Shown: positions 1 to 7,340, counted from the stretch's first letter. The stretch: 46,086 nt of DNA from Candidatus Nomurabacteria bacterium RIFCSPLOWO2_01_FULL_33_24 (GCA_001785735.1 MFUP01000008.1:1-46086); one strand, 5' to 3'. Translations and numbers: made by a program. Notes: generated from the sequence alone by a model not told the origin.

Positions 1-150
1 GGAGGATTGCTCCAAATCTCTTCTGTGCACGAACATGAGCAAATAGCGGATGGTCAGCCGTAAGGCACATGACTCTCGCATACTGGGGTTTCAATTCGTA
101 CACATTGTTTCTTGTCGAAGAAGCAAATTAACAATGTAAGTTTTAAATAT
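1..150 (+). other. Leader of the IS110 fragment
   Basis: No gene is visible here. In IS110-group elements the non-coding stretch before the transposase can encode the bridge RNA. This stretch is more GC-balanced than the chromosome and could hold the tail of such an RNA, but I cannot fold or align it and the element's left end lies outside the window. Confidence 0.2.
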
Positions 151-531
151 ATGACAACAGCTCAAAAACAAAGTTGTATGTTTGTCGGTATCGATGTCCA
201 CAAGGACACTCATACAGCAGTCGGAATCTCTCCCTATGGAGAGAAATTGTTTGAAATCACGGTCGGTAATTACAAAGAAGATTTTGAAGCGCTCGACAAG
301 AAGGTGAAGGAACATTCTGGAGTTTTTTCACCATTCTTTGGGCTGGAAGATGTGCGAGGGTACGGAGAAAGACTGTCAGGATATTTGTACGATAAATATC
401 CTGTATATCATGTGCCGAGCATTTTGGTGGACAGACAGAGACAAAATGCAACACATCCAGAGAAAAATGATTCCCTGGATGCGCTAGGAGTCGCTAAAGT
501 CATGATACAAAATATGTTCCACCCTCACTAG
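151..531 (+). pseudogene. IS110-family transposase, N-terminal fragment
   Basis: The N-terminal part matches the RuvC-like DEDD domain of IS110 transposases: a GIDVHKDTH motif just after the start, then LEDVRGYG and a late KNDSLDALGVAK motif supplying the second and third acidic positions. IS110 transposases are normally about 330-400 aa and carry a C-terminal Transposase_20 domain with the catalytic serine. Here the frame stops at about 126 codons, directly after the DEDD domain, so recombination activity is not expected. ATG 151 was chosen; ATG 178, directly before the conserved VGIDVHK, is equally possible. Homology appears to end near 510, in the same place as the opposing zinc-ribbon gene, with which it overlaps tail to tail. 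Family call is firm; the cause of truncation (deletion, rearrangement or assembly join) is open. Confidence 0.85.
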
Positions 532-787
532 CCGACTCGTAAGTTATCCAAGTTAGTGCGGCACCAATAATTAACGTGATAACACCTACCGCTATATCAC
601 CATTACCAGAACTACTACTAGAGTTATCGTGGTCTGAAAAATCAAAGCTAGTTTTTCTATTGTGAGTTTCGTTTAGCGCACTATATTGGATACGGTCATC
701 TGGTATTTTTTCTGCTGTTGTGGCACCGCAATAACCACAAAATTTTTCATCATTATTTATTTGTTTTTTGCAGTTTCCGCAGATCAT
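500..787 (-). CDS. Zinc-ribbon membrane protein, probably C-terminally truncated
   Basis: The 95-aa product begins with a zinc ribbon (CGNC at 3-6, CGYC at 17-20), then a polar Ser/Gly-rich linker, then a hydrophobic segment from about residue 66 that runs into ESASEGGTYFV. That ending resembles the middle of a bacterial membrane family where a Ser/Ala-GGTY stretch links two transmembrane helices (recalled, not searched). Here the protein stops three residues later, exactly where the IS110 fragment on the other strand loses homology. It is the last gene of a leftward operon, 5 nt after the gene ending at 793. Probably the ancestral 3' end was replaced; function unknown. Confidence 0.65.
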   Translation of the reverse strand: MICGNCKKQINNDEKFCGYCGATTAEKIPDDRIQYSALNETHNRKTSFDFSDHDNSSSSSGNGDIAVGVITLIIGAALTWITYESASEGGTYFVS

Positions 788-792
788 ATTAT

Positions 793-1176
793 TTAAAAAA
801 ATTTCTTAAACTCCTTTTTCCATTGTGGCTTCTTTGCGAGCGCAATGTAAAGAAAAGTTATTTTGATTAACCTTACAACAACCACCCAAATAATTAGTGT
901 GAGAAGTGAATACCAAAATGCTTCTCCCGCTGTATCGGTGTACGAGCGAGTGTAATAATCGTAATTTGAGCTATTTTCGCTCCACACAAGAGGAACTACG
1001 AGCAAGAGAGGTAAATACAAAAATACATATGCTACTTTTGCTAACCGGTACCACCATTTTTCATCTGAAAGTGCAGTAGTTTTTTCCTCTTTTGCTCCGA
1101 GCGTGTTTGAATGGCCACACTTTGTGCAGAATTTGTGCCCATCTTTTAATTTATTTCCGCAATTTTCGCAAAACAT
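793..1176 (-). CDS. Zinc-ribbon protein with two membrane segments
   Basis: A 127-aa protein. An N-terminal zinc ribbon (CENC at 3-6, CTKC at 17-20) is followed by a charged linker and two hydrophobic stretches (about residues 46-65 and 86-112) separated by a Tyr/Ser/Asn-rich loop. The basic tail (KKPQWKKEFKKFF) would be cytoplasmic. It starts 2 nt after the stop of the upstream TPR gene and belongs to the same operon. The ribbon is of the double-CxxC type found at the N-terminus of many uncharacterised membrane proteins; whether it binds protein, nucleic acid or only metal cannot be told. Specific function unknown. Confidence 0.75.
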   Translation of the reverse strand: MFCENCGNKLKDGHKFCTKCGHSNTLGAKEEKTTALSDEKWWYRLAKVAYVFLYLPLLLVVPLVWSENSSNYDYYTRSYTDTAGEAFWYSLLTLIIWVVVVRLIKITFLYIALAKKPQWKKEFKKFF

Positions 1177-1178
1177 AA

Positions 1179-2069
1179 TTAGTAGGAATATAAGTAATCA
1201 TAAACTTCTTGTTCTACCTCAACCCCTCCGTCTATTGCTCGTTGAAAATAAAATCTTGCGTTGGCTTCGTCTTCTTTAATCGCATATGACCAACCAAGCC
1301 AATAAGCAATATAAGGGTCGCTACCTTGTGAGGAGAGCAAAGAAATTGTCCGATCATAGTTCTCGTTAAAGAAATGAGCTATCGCTAGATTCTGCGTCGC
1401 AATATTTTTTACATCAGAAGTACTAACATCAAACGCTTTTTGAGCATGAGTCAGTGCTTTTGGATAATTGACATAGTTGGGGGCGATGCTCTCTAAATCG
1501 AGATAGAATAAATTTAAAGCGTTGTTGATTTGAAAGTCGCTAGGACTTAATTCATACGCTTTGTTATAGCTTATTTGAGCGGCATTTGGTTTTCCTTCCA
1601 GCAAAGCAATTTCTCCAGAAACTAGGTAGTGGTCAAATGATCCTGCACTTGCATAAGTAAGAGCTTCCTTAAAGGATTGCAACGCTTGGGCATATTGTCC
1701 CTCACTGAAATAAACATAGCCAAGATTTTTTAGGGTATTTAATTTTGTGTCGGAACCAGTGGCTTCTTGGGAGGCCTGTTGAAATTGTCTAATTGCTTGC
1801 TCACTATCTCCAGAATCAAAATTGGATATTGCCTGATTGTTCTTCTCTATAGCTCCGTCGTCCATAGAGCCCCAGATACCCAACCCAACAATAGCGAGAA
1901 TTACGATTATTCCTATAATCTTTCCGACTGGCGACCCTTTTGGTTTGGGGGGAGAAGATTGAGAAAATATCGGCTCACCTTTTTCGGCAGATGTTGAAAA
2001 AGGTGCGCCACAGCTAGTGCAAAACTTCTGATCTCCCTCCGATTTTTCCCCGCATTTTTTACAAAACAT
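1179..2069 (-). CDS. Zinc-ribbon, membrane-anchored TPR protein
   Basis: A 296-aa protein with three parts: an N-terminal zinc ribbon (CKKC 3-6, CTSC 17-20), one transmembrane helix (about 49-67, GKIIGIIVILAIVGLGIWG), and a domain of tetratricopeptide-like helical repeats (for example LGYVYFSEGQYAQALQSFKEA and NAAQISYNKAYELSP). TPRs are protein-interaction scaffolds. With the ribbon on the N side of a single helix, the TPR domain probably lies outside the membrane, which is inference. It overlaps the upstream zinc-ribbon gene by 11 nt, so the two are probably translationally coupled. Confidence 0.8.
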   Translation of the reverse strand: MFCKKCGEKSEGDQKFCTSCGAPFSTSAEKGEPIFSQSSPPKPKGSPVGKIIGIIVILAIVGLGIWGSMDDGAIEKNNQAISNFDSGDSEQAIRQFQQASQEATGSDTKLNTLKNLGYVYFSEGQYAQALQSFKEALTYASAGSFDHYLVSGEIALLEGKPNAAQISYNKAYELSPSDFQINNALNLFYLDLESIAPNYVNYPKALTHAQKAFDVSTSDVKNIATQNLAIAHFFNENYDRTISLLSSQGSDPYIAYWLGWSYAIKEDEANARFYFQRAIDGGVEVEQEVYDYLYSY

Positions 2070-2625
2070 AAGTATCTATAAATGTCTTAAAATTAGTAAA
2101 TTCCTTTTTGCTCTTCTTAAGTCTGATCGCTTTTTCTCCATCACCTACGACAATGTATTTATCCTTCTCAAAGGATAAATGATTTTTTAGCTTATCCTTG
2201 GAGATTTCAACAAATATATATTCTCTGTAATTTTCAGATGTGAGGTTATTTTCTAAAAGCCAAGCGTTGCGAGCATTTTGACGCTTTTTCCGATCGCTTG
2301 AATTTCCAATAGCAGCTCCTATCGCCGCACCTATGATATTGAAAAGTACCAAGCCAATAATCAAACCCCATGTACCGCCACTTGTTTTTGGAAATTGGAG
2401 TATATAAAACTTATCTTTAGTTACTAAAATGTCGTGATACGGAAGTGAAGCAATCGCAAAATGTTTTGCTCTTATCCAATCTTGACCATAATATAAAATC
2501 TCTCCAGCAGAATTTTTTGGTTGCGATTTAACAGACGCTCCTTTTTCGTCTTTTGCGCTTGCTCCACAGTTTTGGCAGAAAACTGCGCCTTCTTCAATTT
2601 TTGTACCACAATTTGAACAATGCAT
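2059..2625 (-). CDS. Zinc-ribbon protein with glycine-rich membrane hairpin
   Basis: A 188-aa protein with an N-terminal zinc ribbon (CSNC 3-6, CQNC 17-20), a beta-rich segment (EILYYGQDWIRAKHF, DILVTKDKFYIL), a glycine-rich hydrophobic hairpin (about 85-106) and a second beta-rich, basic segment. The layout suggests a PH-like or GRAM-like fold interrupted by a membrane insertion, but that is only a guess from the strand pattern. It starts 4 nt after the stop of the XRE gene, so it is the first structural gene of the operon. Confidence 0.7.
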   Translation of the reverse strand: MHCSNCGTKIEEGAVFCQNCGASAKDEKGASVKSQPKNSAGEILYYGQDWIRAKHFAIASLPYHDILVTKDKFYILQFPKTSGGTWGLIIGLVLFNIIGAAIGAAIGNSSDRKKRQNARNAWLLENNLTSENYREYIFVEISKDKLKNHLSFEKDKYIVVGDGEKAIRLKKSKKEFTNFKTFIDTYVL

Positions 2626-2629
2626 ATTT

Positions 2630-2836
2630 TTAATTGATTAACTCATCAACGGAAACGCCGAACGCCTTGGCGACCTTTCGCAAGGTTTCAAGTGTTGGAT
2701 TCTTGTTTTCCCCTGATTCCATTTTAATAATCGTATTGTTGGCGACATCGGCCAATCTCGCCAATTTCTCTTGCGAAAGACCTTTTTGCTTTCGCAACTT
2801 TTCCACATTTTTTGCTAAATTTTCGTTCTTTGACAT
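2630..2836 (-). CDS. XRE-family helix-turn-helix regulator
   Basis: A 68-aa stand-alone HTH_3 (Cro/C1) domain: LRKQKGLSQEKLARLADVA holds helices 1-2 and NNTIIKMESGENKNPTLETL the recognition helix and following turn, ending in the typical AFGVSVDELIN. A longer frame extends upstream to 2980, but the conserved domain, a TATACT box 6 nt before ATG 2836, and a sensible small-regulator length favour this start. It leads the zinc-ribbon operon and probably controls it, an inference from position. Confidence 0.88.
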   Translation of the reverse strand: MSKNENLAKNVEKLRKQKGLSQEKLARLADVANNTIIKMESGENKNPTLETLRKVAKAFGVSVDELIN

Positions 2837-2842
2837 ATTATT

Positions 2843-2848
2843 AGTATA
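2843..2848 (-). promoter_or_regulatory. -10 box of the XRE/zinc-ribbon operon
   Basis: TATACT on the minus strand, 6 nt before ATG 2836, predicts a leaderless transcript for the operon. Confidence 0.6.
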
Positions 2849-3034
2849 GTAGTAACATTGAAATGGAAGTATATAAATCTTTTCAACTATTTCAATGTTA
2901 CATCTAAAAGGACAAAAAGTCAAAATTGTATGCCCGCCCGCCGAAAAAAATCGGGCGAAGCCCGAAAAGCAAAAGGGCAAAAAGGAAGGGGGTTGGGGGG
3001 AAGGAATTTTTGCCCTTTTACGAATTAGAATAGA

Positions 3035-3189
3035 GCGTTTCCGCTTTTCTCTGATTAAGAGAAAACCAAAACAGAAAATTTTTCATTTCCTATTAAAAGA
3101 AAAAAATGGGGGGCAGAAAAAAATAAAAAATGTAATGAAAAAATTTCTGTTTTGGTTTGCCGTAGCGGAGCGGAGGCAAGCGGAAACGC
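3035..3189. repeat. Nested long inverted repeat
   Basis: Two arm pairs lie in register. The outer pair is a perfect 12-bp match, 3035-3046 with 3178-3189 (gcgtttccgctt and its complement). The inner pair is 21 bp with one mismatch, 3063-3083 with 3138-3158 (core aaccaaaacagaaa). The bulges between arms can form small stems themselves. Together they would fold into one arm of about 150 nt. Confidence 0.7.
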
Positions 3190-3213
3190 ACCTCATTATT
3201 CTGGATTCTGTTC

Positions 3214-3283
3214 AAAAAAGGTTAGAATTTCAACCAAAAGGCACCGCAGGTGCGTAAAACTTCCGAAACTTCTGAAATTCTAA
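3214..3283 (-). terminator. Terminator region of tRNA-Ser
   Basis: Read on the minus strand just after the tRNA, a 10-bp stem (TTAGAATTTC with GAAATTCTAA, 3274-3283 and 3222-3231) closes over an inner GCACC-TGC-GGTGC hairpin (3241-3253). The outer stem is followed by CCTTTTTTG. This fits factor-independent termination of the tRNA transcript. Confidence 0.6.
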
Positions 3284-3288
3284 ATTTG

Positions 3289-3373
3289 CGGAGGGTATGG
3301 GATTTGAACCCATGAGGGGTTGCCCCCTACTCGCTTTCCAAGCGAGCGCACTAGACCACTATGCGAACCCTCC
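3289..3373 (-). tRNA. tRNA-Ser (anticodon GGA)
   Basis: On the minus strand a 7-bp acceptor stem GGAGGGT/ACCCTCC closes the molecule, with G as discriminator base. The anticodon arm CTCGC-TTGGAAA-GCGAG gives anticodon GGA (codons UCC/UCU). A long variable arm (GGGG...CCCC type) marks it as class II, and the T arm contains GGTTCAAATCC. CCA is not encoded. These are the standard identity features of bacterial tRNA-Ser. Confidence 0.95.
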
Positions 3374-3414
3374 AATAGATTAAAAATAACCTATTTTCTC
3401 CATATTTCCAAATG

Positions 3415-3445
3415 AAAAAGCTCCCGAACGGAAGCTTTTTTGTTT
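3415..3445. terminator. Hairpin with T-tracts on both sides
   Basis: aaaaagct...agcttttt with an inner cc/gg pair, followed by TTGTTTTTTT on the plus strand and by a shorter T-tract on the minus strand. It could stop plus-strand transcription coming from the 2837-3213 region, or leftward transcription running toward the tRNA. Confidence 0.5.
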
Positions 3446-3763
3446 TTTTATCTTCTTATCTTACATTTTTGAATCCCAATAAAGAATAATTTTTATTTCC
3501 TTGCCCCTTTGTGCTTTTTCCATGGCAAGTGTGTCTGGAACAAGATGAAGCTAATATTGAAATAAAAATTATGATTAAGAAAAAAACATTTTTTATCTTC
3601 ATGTATAATAATTTTTATTTTATTTTAATTAAAAAACCTCTCTTGTATGATACCACAGTACATATTAAAAGTCAAGAGTTAGAAAATAGTGAAAATAAAA
3701 GGGAAAATTGGTATAATAAAAACTATTATCTTTTAATTTATTGAATCCTCCAGAAAAACAAAA
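3446..3763. other. AT-rich leader region before the VKOR gene
   Basis: No credible gene; a 77-codon frame at 3511-3744 is Phe/Ile/Lys-rich without recognisable features. An extended -10 (TTGGTATAAT, hexamer at 3712-3717) lies about 46 nt before ATG 3764, so unlike most genes here this one would have a short leader. No Shine-Dalgarno sequence precedes the ATG. Confidence 0.5.
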
Positions 3764-4852
3764 ATGCGTTTTATCCCAACTAATATCATCTTGTATTTTT
3801 TTCTAGTAATTCTCGGAATGAGCGGAGTTGTTTTTGCCGTTATTTGGCCTCAAGCAATAGGTTTCTATATCTTTATTGCCTTTGCTGCCGTTGGAGGGCT
3901 TGGGGTTGCCGTTAATATTTATTACACCAAAAGAAGAAACAAACAACTTATTTGTCCTATTGGTTCTGATTGTAATGCTGTTATTAATAGTCAATACGCT
4001 AAGTTTCTAGGAATACCTCTAGAATATTGCGGAATGTTTTATTATGCGATTATTCTTATTTCTTATCTCTTTCTAATTTTTATTCCCCACATATTTTCTA
4101 ATAATTTATCGTCCGCTTTAATAATACTGACGGCTGGGGCTTTTCTTTTTTCTCTCTACCTCTTGTTTGTCCAAGCTTTTATTTTAAAGAAATGGTGTAT
4201 TTGGTGTCTTCTTTCTGCCATGCTTTCTATTGGAATTTTTATAGTTTCTTTGGCTAAGGTAGATTTTGCTGTGACTTTTTTTATGAAAGTGGAAACCATT
4301 ATTGAAATAATTCATACTCTTGGTTTTGTTATTGGAATGGGGGGGGCAACCATAACCCTCTTTCTTTTCTTTAAGTTTTTGCGTGATTTTAAGATTGATG
4401 AAACTGAATTAAAAATACTCCAAGGAATTTCAGAATTTGTCTGGCTCGGGTTGGTTCTTGTTTTAGTAAGCCAATTTATTTCTTATGTTGTTTATCCAAA
4501 TCTTTTAGCTTCGTCTGGTTTATTTTTAATTGAAACGCTAGCTCTTTTGGTGGTCGCTGTTACGGGAGCTATTTTACTAATAATTTTTGCTCCCTTGCTT
4601 TCCATCATTCCCTTTAGTAGTAGAGAGGATAAAAATAATAATCTTTCACCGCTTGAAACATTAAAAAAACCATTATTTGTTCTAGGAGCTATTACTGTCT
4701 CTTCTTGGTATTTTGCCTTTATTATGAATTATTTATCAGAATATAGTTTTTCAAATTTATTTCTAGTGTATCTAGTAGTTTTGATGATAGCCAGTTTTTT
4801 GTCTTTGCTCATAGAAAAAAATATTAACAAGAAGAATTTTGATATTTCCTAA
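3764..4852 (+). CDS. VKOR-family membrane thiol oxidoreductase with extended C-terminus
   Basis: A 362-aa polytopic membrane protein. The first half is a vitamin K epoxide reductase homologue: a loop with Cys64 and Cys70, then INSQYAKFLGIPLEYCG, and the redox CxxC at Cys145/Cys148 (WCIWC) in a later helix. Bacterial VKORs reoxidise periplasmic DsbA-like proteins by passing electrons to quinone. The second half (about 185-362) adds roughly five hydrophobic segments instead of the thioredoxin-like domain fused to many bacterial VKORs, and I do not recognise it. No DsbA-like partner is adjacent. A second, shorter VKOR lies at 38618. Family call is confident; the role of the extension is unknown. 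Confidence 0.9.
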   Translation: MRFIPTNIILYFFLVILGMSGVVFAVIWPQAIGFYIFIAFAAVGGLGVAVNIYYTKRRNKQLICPIGSDCNAVINSQYAKFLGIPLEYCGMFYYAIILISYLFLIFIPHIFSNNLSSALIILTAGAFLFSLYLLFVQAFILKKWCIWCLLSAMLSIGIFIVSLAKVDFAVTFFMKVETIIEIIHTLGFVIGMGGATITLFLFFKFLRDFKIDETELKILQGISEFVWLGLVLVLVSQFISYVVYPNLLASSGLFLIETLALLVVAVTGAILLIIFAPLLSIIPFSSREDKNNNLSPLETLKKPLFVLGAITVSSWYFAFIMNYLSEYSFSNLFLVYLVVLMIASFLSLLIEKNINKKNFDIS

Positions 4853-4952
4853 TAAATAAAAACACCGATCAAGATTTAAGGTTTTTTATTTGAGAATTAA
4901 TGCAAAGTATGTTAAAATAAAAGAAACATTGTTTATTTAAATATCAAAGCCA

Positions 4953-5465
4953 ATGAAAATTAAATATTTTTTAATTTTATTTTTACTAACTTCTGCTTGT
5001 ACTAAAAAAAGAAATGTTATAGATTGTATCCCAGGATGGGAAAAATGTTCTTATAAAAGTCAGTTTGAAGCTAGTAAAAAATTTAAATTTTACCACCTTA
5101 ACAAAGATCAAAAAGAAATTATTCAAGGATTAGGCATTCTCCCCTGCAGAACTAGTTATAAAATTTTTGTTTTCGAAGAAACAAAAAATAATTGGAGTGA
5201 AATAAAATTACCTCCAGAAATATTAGAATGCAAAATTATAATTAACAATATTAGTATTTTTGGATTCAAAATTATTTTTTCTTGTCTGGGTAAAAATTAT
5301 TATTATCACTATTGTTATAAGACAGGGAAATGGCAAAAAGAGAAAGAAGTTATAAAAAAACAAAAGATTAAAAAGGAAAGAAATATTCCGCAAAATTACC
5401 AGTATTATATAAAAAATAAACCCCGATTAACGGGGTTTTATTTATATAGTTTAGTAATTATCTAA
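4953..5465 (+). CDS. Small putative lipoprotein
   Basis: A 170-aa product starting with a lipoprotein signal peptide: MKIK, a hydrophobic core and the lipobox LTSAC with Cys16 as predicted lipidation site. The mature part is rich in Lys, Tyr and Cys (for example CIPGWEKC and CLGKNYYYHYC) and may be stabilised by disulfides, which would fit the neighbouring VKOR (inference). The reading frame passes straight through a strong hairpin (5418-5438) and stops about 25 nt behind it. The natural end may lie before the hairpin and have been lost by a frameshift. Family not recognised. Confidence 0.7.
   Translation: MKIKYFLILFLLTSACTKKRNVIDCIPGWEKCSYKSQFEASKKFKFYHLNKDQKEIIQGLGILPCRTSYKIFVFEETKNNWSEIKLPPEILECKIIINNISIFGFKIIFSCLGKNYYYHYCYKTGKWQKEKEVIKKQKIKKERNIPQNYQYYIKNKPRLTGFYLYSLVII
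5418..5441. terminator. Bidirectional terminator between convergent genes
   Basis: AAACCCCG-ATTAA-CGGGGTTT with TTTATTT behind it on the plus strand and an A-rich flank giving T's on the minus strand. It serves the lipoprotein gene and the leftward 90-aa gene. Confidence 0.8.
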
Positions 5466-5730
5466 TTTTACCATTATTTTTATAAGCTATTTTACGGACA
5501 AAGTTGTTCCCATCTCCATATTTTTCTGTAAATTTTTCTAACTCTTCTTGATTAATCCCCAGTTCTTCTAAAGGAATATTTTCTTTTTTGATAAAATCCT
5601 TGAGACTTGTTAATATTTGTAAATTGTTTCTGCTTCCGTTTTTCCTCAATTTGCCAATATTTCTTTTAGCTGTTCCCATTCTTTGATTCAATGCTTTTCT
5701 TTGTTTTAATTTCTTTTTTTCTTGACCCAT
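5458..5730 (-). CDS. Small basic protein, unknown
   Basis: A 90-aa protein with a very basic N-terminal half (MGQEKKKLKQRKALNQR, KRNIGKLRKNG) and an acidic, helical second half (IPLEELGINQEELEKFTEKYGDG). No known motif is recognised. The basic stretch could bind nucleic acid. Its stop overlaps the 3' end of the convergent lipoprotein gene by 8 nt, and both share the 5418-5441 terminator. It is preceded by an AT-rich region with TATA-like boxes but no clear single promoter. Confidence 0.6.
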   Translation of the reverse strand: MGQEKKKLKQRKALNQRMGTAKRNIGKLRKNGSRNNLQILTSLKDFIKKENIPLEELGINQEELEKFTEKYGDGNNFVRKIAYKNNGKIR

Positions 5731-5810
5731 ATATATTTTTTAAGTTCTAAAATATTTTCATTATTATCATAGTCTATTTACATTTTAAAGTCAATCAGGC
5801 TATTTTAGGT

Positions 5811-5816
5811 TATAAT
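5811..5816 (+). promoter_or_regulatory. -10 box for leaderless DUF2779 gene
   Basis: Perfect TATAAT, six nucleotides before ATG 5823. Confidence 0.65.
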
Positions 5817-5822
5817 AAAATA

Positions 5823-7322
5823 ATGACTATTTCTAAATCGGAATATATCATGTTTCTTAAACACCCGGCTTGGCTATGGTTAAAGAAACATGACAAAGAA
5901 AAAATTCCCGAACCCAACGCTATTCTTCAAGCATTATTTGATGACGGGAAACTTTTTGAAGAATATGCTGAAAAATTGTTTCCCCACGGGGTGAAATTAG
6001 GATTTACTGGTTATGGGGATTATCTTAGTCTTCCCAAGAGAACACAAGAGTTATTGGATAAAGGCGAAAAAACAATATTCCAAGGAAGATTTGAAGCCAA
6101 TGACATAACTTGTATTGTCGATGTGCTTGACAGGGTAAAAGATAATACTTTTGATCTCTATGAAATTAAATCAAGCACTAAAGCTAAAATAGATCACGAA
6201 CATGATCTTGCTTTTCAAGTTATTGTTCTTGAAAAAAGAGGATTGAAAATAAGAAATATTTCGGTTATTCATGTAAATAATGAGTACCAAAGAGACGGGA
6301 AGATTGATGTCAAACAACTCACTACCATCACAAATCTAAATGAAGAAGTGAGAGAAAAAATAGAAATTACTAAGGAAAAAATAAAAATGGCTCACGAAAT
6401 AGTAGCTCAAAAAGAAATGCCTGATCCCTCTCCGCGTTATGTTGGATTAGGAGCTTTAAAAGATTGGATGGAAATATATGAAATAATCAAAGGTAAACCA
6501 GAGAAATATAGCATTTATAATTTATGTTCCCCGGGAGTTAAGCGTCTTGGAGAATTAGAAGATTTGGGAGTCAAACTAATATCTGATATTCCAGATGATT
6601 TTAATCTTACTATTAAACAGCAAAGACAAACAATGGTCACCAAGAACGGATCCCGTCATCTTGAAAAAGAAAGTATTAAATCTTTTCTTAATGAGTTAAA
6701 ATACCCTCTTTATTTTTTGGATTACGAAACTTTTTCAGGAGTGATACCAGCCTTTGATGGGATCAGACCATATCAACAAATACCATTTCAATACTCTCTC
6801 CATATTTTAAGAAGCCCCGAAGCAGAATTAGAACATAAAGAATATTTACATACTGAAAATACTAATCCAATCAAACCACTAGTAGAACAATTAAAAAAAG
6901 ATATTGGAACAAAGGGGTCAATTTTGGTTTGGTATCAAGTTTTTGAAAAAGGACGAAACAAAGAAATGGGAGAGATGTTTCCAGTATATAAAGATTTTCT
7001 TACAGAGATAAATGAGAGAATTGTTGATTTAATGATTCCTTTTGCCGATGGTTGGTTTTGTGATAAGGAATTTTTTGGGAGCGCTTCCATTAAAAAAGTG
7101 CTTCCTGTAATTATTCCTAATTTATCTTATCAAGAGCTTGATATTCAAGAAGGAAATACGGCTCAACGAAAATGGATGGAGACAATAATTGATGGGAAAA
7201 ATAGTGATCTAAAAGAAAAAATTATGAATAATCTTATTGAATATTGTAAATTGGACACTTTAGCCATGTCAGAAATTTTTAAATATCTTCACAACTTGAT
7301 TGAGGAGGGAGGTATGATATAA
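5823..7322 (+). CDS. DUF2779 protein with PD-(D/E)XK nuclease-like N-terminal domain
   Basis: A 499-aa two-domain protein. The N-terminal half resembles RecB/Cas4-type PD-(D/E)XK nucleases: Asp100 in IVDVLD and Glu114-x-Lys116 in YEIKSST give the D...ExK signature. The C-terminal half is DUF2779, marked by FLDYETF (Asp300, Glu302, as in DEDD exonuclease motif I) and by PYQQIPFQYSLH. Such proteins are presumed to process DNA or RNA, but I know of no established substrate. A TATAAT box ends 6 nt before ATG 5823. No CRISPR repeats or cas genes lie nearby, so a CRISPR role is not supported. Family call is firm, activity inferred. Confidence 0.88.
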   Translation: MTISKSEYIMFLKHPAWLWLKKHDKEKIPEPNAILQALFDDGKLFEEYAEKLFPHGVKLGFTGYGDYLSLPKRTQELLDKGEKTIFQGRFEANDITCIVDVLDRVKDNTFDLYEIKSSTKAKIDHEHDLAFQVIVLEKRGLKIRNISVIHVNNEYQRDGKIDVKQLTTITNLNEEVREKIEITKEKIKMAHEIVAQKEMPDPSPRYVGLGALKDWMEIYEIIKGKPEKYSIYNLCSPGVKRLGELEDLGVKLISDIPDDFNLTIKQQRQTMVTKNGSRHLEKESIKSFLNELKYPLYFLDYETFSGVIPAFDGIRPYQQIPFQYSLHILRSPEAELEHKEYLHTENTNPIKPLVEQLKKDIGTKGSILVWYQVFEKGRNKEMGEMFPVYKDFLTEINERIVDLMIPFADGWFCDKEFFGSASIKKVLPVIIPNLSYQELDIQEGNTAQRKWMETIIDGKNSDLKEKIMNNLIEYCKLDTLAMSEIFKYLHNLIEEGGMI

Positions 7323-7340
7323 TTTCTTTATAAATAAACA

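Larger units (their letters stand above)
2837..3213. other. Gene-free structured region
   Basis: No convincing gene. A 120-codon frame (2895-3257) is low-complexity, basic and follows inverted repeats, so I do not call it. The stretch holds several hairpins: cgggc-gaa-gcccg at 2952-2964, a 13-bp stem at 2971-2983/3007-3019, and the nested inverted repeat listed next. Such stacking suggests a structured RNA or a decayed miniature element. Confidence 0.55.

Noticed and set aside
2895-3257. 120-codon plus-strand frame as a gene
   Set aside because: Low-complexity Lys/Arg/Gly product without a domain, lying across several inverted repeats; no promoter at the usual distance.
3511-3744. 77-codon frame before the VKOR gene
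   Set aside because: Composition is that of AT-rich non-coding sequence and the VKOR promoter lies inside it.
5823-7322. Cas4 nuclease
   Set aside because: The PD-(D/E)XK signature is present, but the attached DUF2779 domain and the absence of CRISPR context make Cas4 unlikely; the Cas4 cysteine cluster is not seen.
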